Source: Gammaproteobacteria bacterium (GTDB lineage Bacteria; Pseudomonadota; Gammaproteobacteria; Steroidobacterales; JABDKV01). Taken from it: a stretch of DNA of 8,575 bases. Shown here in pieces: positions 5,536-8,575 of this stretch (position 1 is its first letter; each line of letters opens with the position of its first letter). The position numbers were made by a program, and so were the translations under genes. Location of the stretch: positions 1-8,575 of the forward strand of contig JAOTXR010000064.1 of assembly GCA_029862285.1 (NCBI GenBank). Direction: 5' to 3'. A model generated the notes under the pieces. The model had not been told where the DNA came from. It saw nothing but the letters and a program-made list of their open reading frames with translations, and did not search any database.

Positions 5536-6192
5536 ATGGAAAACACCGCGAAGCGTTTCAACGACGTCCCGGCCATCAACCGATTTTTGAGCTATTGCAG
5601 GATGCGCACCGTACCCAGCAAGACGGTTGTGATCCACGCCGGCGACCTCCCGGATATCCTCTACTATCTCGTCGAGGGTTCGGTCGAGGTCATGATCGAA
5701 GATGAGGACGGCAACGAAATGGTGCTCGCTTACTTGAACAAAGGTGAATTCTTCGGTGAAATGGGTTTGTTTCACGAACAACCAACCCGCAGTGCCTGGG
5801 TGCGCACGCGGACAGAATGCGAGATCGCAGAGATGACGTATCCGCGTTTTCGCCAGATCGCTGCCGAAAGCCCCGGGTTGATCTTCGAGCTGGCCACACA
5901 GTTAGCCAGCCGCCTCAATCGCACTAATCGTAAACTGGGCGATTTGGCGTTCGTCGATGTAACCGGCCGGATAGCGCATGCTCTGATGGACCTGTGCAAT
6001 GAACCAGACGCGATGACACATCCGGACGGCATGCAGATCAAAGTCAGCCGGCAGGAACTGAGTCGTCTGGTGGGTTGTTCACGCGAGATGGCCGGCCGCG
6101 TTTTGAAGGTGCTGGAAGAACAGGGCCTGGTTACAGCATCGGGCAAGACCATCGTCGTGTACGGCGCCAGACCCGGCCAGAAACGCCCATAG
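5536..6192 (+). CDS. crp: CRP/Vfr-family cAMP receptor transcription factor
   Basis: This is a global cAMP-dependent DNA-binding regulator close to E. coli CRP and Pseudomonas Vfr. The 218-residue product has a cNMP-binding beta-roll at about 10-115, including the phosphate-binding cassette GEFFGEMGLF with Glu75 and RSAW with Arg85-Ser86. A dimer helix follows at about 115-140 and a winged helix-turn-helix at about 170-200. The stretch DVTGRIAHALMDL, then EPDAMTHPDGMQIKVSRQEL, is nearly the CRP/Vfr signature. The recognition helix CSREMAGRVLK (181-191) keeps the Arg, Glu and Arg that contact the DNA consensus in CRP. In the dimer helix, E. coli Thr127-Ser128 is Thr130-Asn131 here. ATG 5536 follows AAAGAGG at a good distance and gives the family length. 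The gene converges on a nucleotide cyclase, a plausible source of its ligand. Confidence 0.95.
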   Translation: MENTAKRFNDVPAINRFLSYCRMRTVPSKTVVIHAGDLPDILYYLVEGSVEVMIEDEDGNEMVLAYLNKGEFFGEMGLFHEQPTRSAWVRTRTECEIAEMTYPRFRQIAAESPGLIFELATQLASRLNRTNRKLGDLAFVDVTGRIAHALMDLCNEPDAMTHPDGMQIKVSRQELSRLVGCSREMAGRVLKVLEEQGLVTASGKTIVVYGARPGQKRP

Positions 6193-6200
6193 GCGGTCTC

Positions 6201-6249
6201 GGCTAAAACAAAAAAAGGCCCCCATGCGGGGTCTTTTTTTTTGTTAGCC
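6201..6249. terminator. Bidirectional terminator between crp and the cyclase gene
   Basis: The core stem GGCCCC/GGGGTC (6217-6222 and 6228-6233, one G-T pair) is flanked by an A-run before and nine T residues after (6234-6242), so it works on both strands. Outer arms GGCTA (6201-6205) and TAGCC (6245-6249) extend the pairing, with a small mismatch between. The outer right arm contains the cyclase stop codon (6244-6246). It ends both convergent transcripts. Confidence 0.93.
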
Positions 6250-8034
6250 GTTCCAACCGGCCTTGCGCAAACCGCTGATATACAAATCGGCCACCTTGGC
6301 GGGCAGGAAGCTCCTGAGGTGTGTTTTTGTTATCGCCGGCGCCAGTTCCATCATGCGCGCAACCGCTTTGGTTGCCCCGGTTGCGTCACCTGCATGACCC
6401 AGGGCCGAAGCCAGCAGCCGATACGCACCGGGCTGATTAGGGCGATCCCTGAGACTGGCACGGGCAAACTCAGCTGCCTGGTCATGACGGCCAGCCACAA
6501 AATGGGCGGCCCCCAGACTGAACAGGAATTCATGCATCAGCGGATCACTGGGCGACAGGCGCATCGCTTTCTGCACCATCGGGATTCCTTCGTCGGGCCG
6601 TCCGGCCAGCGACAATGCCGATCCCAGCGCCCAGTGACCGAGGGCGGAACTCGGATTGAGTTCGACTGCGCGCTCCAACACCGTGATCGCGCGATCCTGA
6701 TCACCGGTGAGATTGCAGGCATAGCCCAGTGCGGTCAGCGCCATCGGATCGTCCTTGTCCAGCGCCACGGCTTTTTCGGCAGTCGCCACCGCAAGCCGGG
6801 TCGATTCTTCCTGTGAGTCCGACCACCTGTAAATGATGTCGTACTGATGACTGAACGCCATCAAGGTATAAGCGGCAGCCGATTGCGGCTGCAATTCGAG
6901 CGCGCGCCGGGCCCATTTTTTCGCCGCGATGTTGTCGTCGCGAGTACCCTGAGTCAGATGCCAAATGCCACGATGAATACAATCCCACGCATCGAGATCC
7001 TGCGGCGTGCGTTGCATGGCGTGGCGTATTTCAGAATGCGACAGCACGGGGCTAAGCGATGCAGCAATGGATTCGGTGATTTCATCCTGCAGATCGAAAA
7101 TGTCGCTCAGTTCGCGATCGTAGCGCTCTGACCATAATTGATGAGCGTCATGCGTATCGACCAGTTCAACACCAACCCGAATCTTGTTACCGGCGCGTCG
7201 TACTGAACCGGAAACGAGGTAATGAGCACCGAGTAACCGGCCGATTTCGCGTGGGTCCCGACCATTGCCTTTGTAGGCGAAGGTAGAGTTTCGCGCGATT
7301 ACCGGATACAGGCGCAATGCGGATAGACGGTTGATCAGGTCTTCGGAAAGTCCCTGGGCAAAATATTCCTGCTCTACATTCTCACTGAGATTGTCGAACG
7401 GCATGACCGCGATTGCATGGCGACCGGCAAAGCCGGGAACGGCGGTGGCAGAATGCGAAACCCCATCAGTTTTACCTGCCGACGGATTGATGAATAACAC
7501 GCGCACCGGTCGTGGCACATTTTTGAGCTCTTGGGGGCCCTGGTCGTCAAACTCGATCTCCATGCGCCCTTCGACATGATCGAGCACGGTACCGGTAATG
7601 GCTATGCCACCAGCTGGTGCCAGTGCCTGCACCCGCGCGGCGATGTTAACCCCGTCGCCGGCAATACGTTCCTCGTCGACGATCAGTTCCCCAACGTTGA
7701 TGCCGACGCGAAAGTCCAGCCGCCGATCGGCCTGCGCCGCATTTGCCTTGCCGATTTGCGCCTGTACCTCCATGGCGCAGTCGAGCGCATCGACAGCGCT
7801 GGCAAATTCAGCCAGCAGGTTGTCGCCGACCGCATCGACGACCCGGCCGCTGTGCTGGCGCACCAGCCCGGCGATGGTTTCGCGATGCTCCTTCATCACC
7901 TGGACGGTCTGAACGTCGTTTTCGGCCACCAGCCGGGTGAAATCGACCGCGTCGGCACTGAAGATGGCTGCCAGGCGGCGTTCTGCCGGCTTATTCACCG
8001 GATTTTCGCGTTGTTTTTGTTGCACTGCACTCAT
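6244..8034 (-). CDS. Class III adenylate/guanylate cyclase with TolB-like and TPR domains
   Basis: The 596-residue protein has three parts. Residues about 20-182 are a class III cyclase domain. FSADAVDFTRL gives metal ligand Asp28 and GDNLLAEF gives Asp71. GDGVNIAARVQ gives Asp127 plus the transition-state residues Asn130 and Arg134. Residues about 206-330 are a TolB-like domain (IAVMPFDNLSENVEQEYFAQ, YLVSGSVRRAGNKIRV). From about 345 to the end come tetratricopeptide-like helical repeats, for example ALTALGYACNLTGDQDRAI. No transmembrane segment or signal peptide is visible, so it should be cytosolic. The position before GD that is usually Lys and reads adenine is Asp67 (RVVDAVGDN). Product cAMP is therefore likely by family but not certain. 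ATG 8034 is preferred to TTG 8037. The gene lies 33 bp after rpe on the same strand and converges on crp. Confidence 0.92.
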   Translation of the reverse strand: MSAVQQKQRENPVNKPAERRLAAIFSADAVDFTRLVAENDVQTVQVMKEHRETIAGLVRQHSGRVVDAVGDNLLAEFASAVDALDCAMEVQAQIGKANAAQADRRLDFRVGINVGELIVDEERIAGDGVNIAARVQALAPAGGIAITGTVLDHVEGRMEIEFDDQGPQELKNVPRPVRVLFINPSAGKTDGVSHSATAVPGFAGRHAIAVMPFDNLSENVEQEYFAQGLSEDLINRLSALRLYPVIARNSTFAYKGNGRDPREIGRLLGAHYLVSGSVRRAGNKIRVGVELVDTHDAHQLWSERYDRELSDIFDLQDEITESIAASLSPVLSHSEIRHAMQRTPQDLDAWDCIHRGIWHLTQGTRDDNIAAKKWARRALELQPQSAAAYTLMAFSHQYDIIYRWSDSQEESTRLAVATAEKAVALDKDDPMALTALGYACNLTGDQDRAITVLERAVELNPSSALGHWALGSALSLAGRPDEGIPMVQKAMRLSPSDPLMHEFLFSLGAAHFVAGRHDQAAEFARASLRDRPNQPGAYRLLASALGHAGDATGATKAVARMMELAPAITKTHLRSFLPAKVADLYISGLRKAGWNG

Positions 8035-8067
8035 CAATCCCCATGGTATTGCTGCAGTGCAGCGAAG

Positions 8068-8575
8068 TCAATCTGCGCGCTGCAGCTGCTCGCGCATGGC
8101 CTTGATAGTAGCCAGATAGTCATCAGTGCCAAAGATAGCCGACCCGGCCACGAAGGTGTCGGCACCGGCACGGGCGATTTCCGCGATATTGTCGATTTTC
8201 ACCCCGCCATCGATTTCCAGGCAGATATCGAGGCCACTGGCATCGATCAGCTCACGAGCCCGTCGTAGCTTGTCCAGCGCCGACGGCAAAAAACTCTGGC
8301 CGCCAAATCCGGGATTGACCGACATGATCAGCACCATGTCGATTTTGTCCATGACATGGTCGAGCCAGTCAAGTGGCGTTGCCGGATTAAACACCAGGCC
8401 GGCCCTGCAACCTTCATTGCGAATCAATTGCAGGCTGCGGTCGACATGCGCGCTGGCCTCCGGATGGAACGTGATGTAACTGGCACCGGCCGCTGCAAAA
8501 TCGCCAATGAGCCGGTCCACCGGTGACACCATGAGATGTACATCGATCGGCGCCGTTACGCCGTGCTTGCGCAAT
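8068..8575 (-). CDS. rpe: Ribulose-phosphate 3-epimerase (5' partial)
   Basis: Rpe interconverts ribulose 5-phosphate and xylulose 5-phosphate in the pentose phosphate pathway and Calvin cycle, using a TIM barrel with a catalytic metal. The visible 168 residues start at about residue 57 of the E. coli protein. They contain APIDVHLMV with a metal-binding His, [26 protein letters not shown], the phosphate loop [18 protein letters not shown] with the catalytic Asp, and VAGSAIFG. The N-terminal strands with the other metal ligands lie beyond the right edge. The apparent TTG at 8574 is an internal Leu codon, not a start. The gene ends 33 bp before the cyclase gene, so cotranscription is likely unless a promoter sits in that gap. 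Confidence 0.97.
   Translation of the reverse strand, partial: LRKHGVTAPIDVHLMVSPVDRLIGDFAAAGASYITFHPEASAHVDRSLQLIRNEGCRAGLVFNPATPLDWLDHVMDKIDMVLIMSVNPGFGGQSFLPSALDKLRRARELIDASGLDICLEIDGGVKIDNIAEIARAGADTFVAGSAIFGTDDYLATIKAMREQLQRAD

Noticed and set aside
6241..6816. Plus-strand open frame opposite the TPR region
   Set aside because: It is a shadow of the cyclase C-terminal repeats and begins inside the terminator.
8051..8063. GCTGCAGTGCAGC palindrome as the rpe terminator
   Set aside because: It is short and has no T-run on the minus strand. It is kept only as a possible operator in the findings.
7531..8268. Long plus-strand open frame spanning the cyclase start and rpe
   Set aside because: It is antisense to two clearly conserved proteins and crosses their junction; high GC keeps such frames open.

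Overview
The window looks like chromosomal core DNA from a gammaproteobacterium, moderately GC-rich, with no sign of phage, plasmid, IS element or CRISPR. The evidence is a Vfr/CRP-type cAMP receptor, a Coq7-type ubiquinone hydroxylase, the rplM-rpsI ribosomal pair and an E. coli-length RpiA. cAMP synthesis appears to be supplied by a class III cyclase rather than an enterobacterial CyaA, which points away from Enterobacterales. The genus cannot be fixed from sequence alone.

Layout, left to right. (1) Positions 2-445 hold the 3' part of a gene whose visible product is almost only Lys, Arg and Thr, in TKKRK pentads and TTKRRK hexads. It resembles a histone H1-like nucleoid protein tail and ends just before a strong intrinsic terminator. 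(2) rpiA lies on +. (3) A 47-bp near-perfect palindrome separates rpiA from a minus-strand block. In transcription order that block is a DUF481 outer-membrane protein, a thioredoxin-fold [2Fe-2S] ferredoxin, rplM, rpsI and tRNA-Gln(CUG). A sigma70-like promoter sits just before rplM. (4) Starting only about 32 bp from the DUF481 gene and running on + are a GlcF-like iron-sulfur protein, coq7 and a crp/vfr homologue. (5) crp converges on a minus-strand class III nucleotide cyclase with TolB-like and TPR domains, and the two share a bidirectional terminator. (6) rpe, cut by the right edge, lies 33 bp upstream of the cyclase on the same strand.

Functional links: RpiA and Rpe are the two pentose-5-phosphate isomerising enzymes of the pentose phosphate pathway. 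The cyclase and CRP could form a local cAMP producer/receptor pair, although the cyclase has Asp where the base-recognising Lys is usually found. Coq7 and the GlcF-like protein both relate to respiratory quinone metabolism. rplM and rpsI overlap by ATGA and are followed by the tRNA, probably as one transcript.

The points most worth a second look are the nearly pure K/R/T protein, the ferredoxin that has no ordinary start codon upstream of its first cluster cysteines, the apparently leaderless coq7 promoter, and the cyclase substitution beside the CRP gene.
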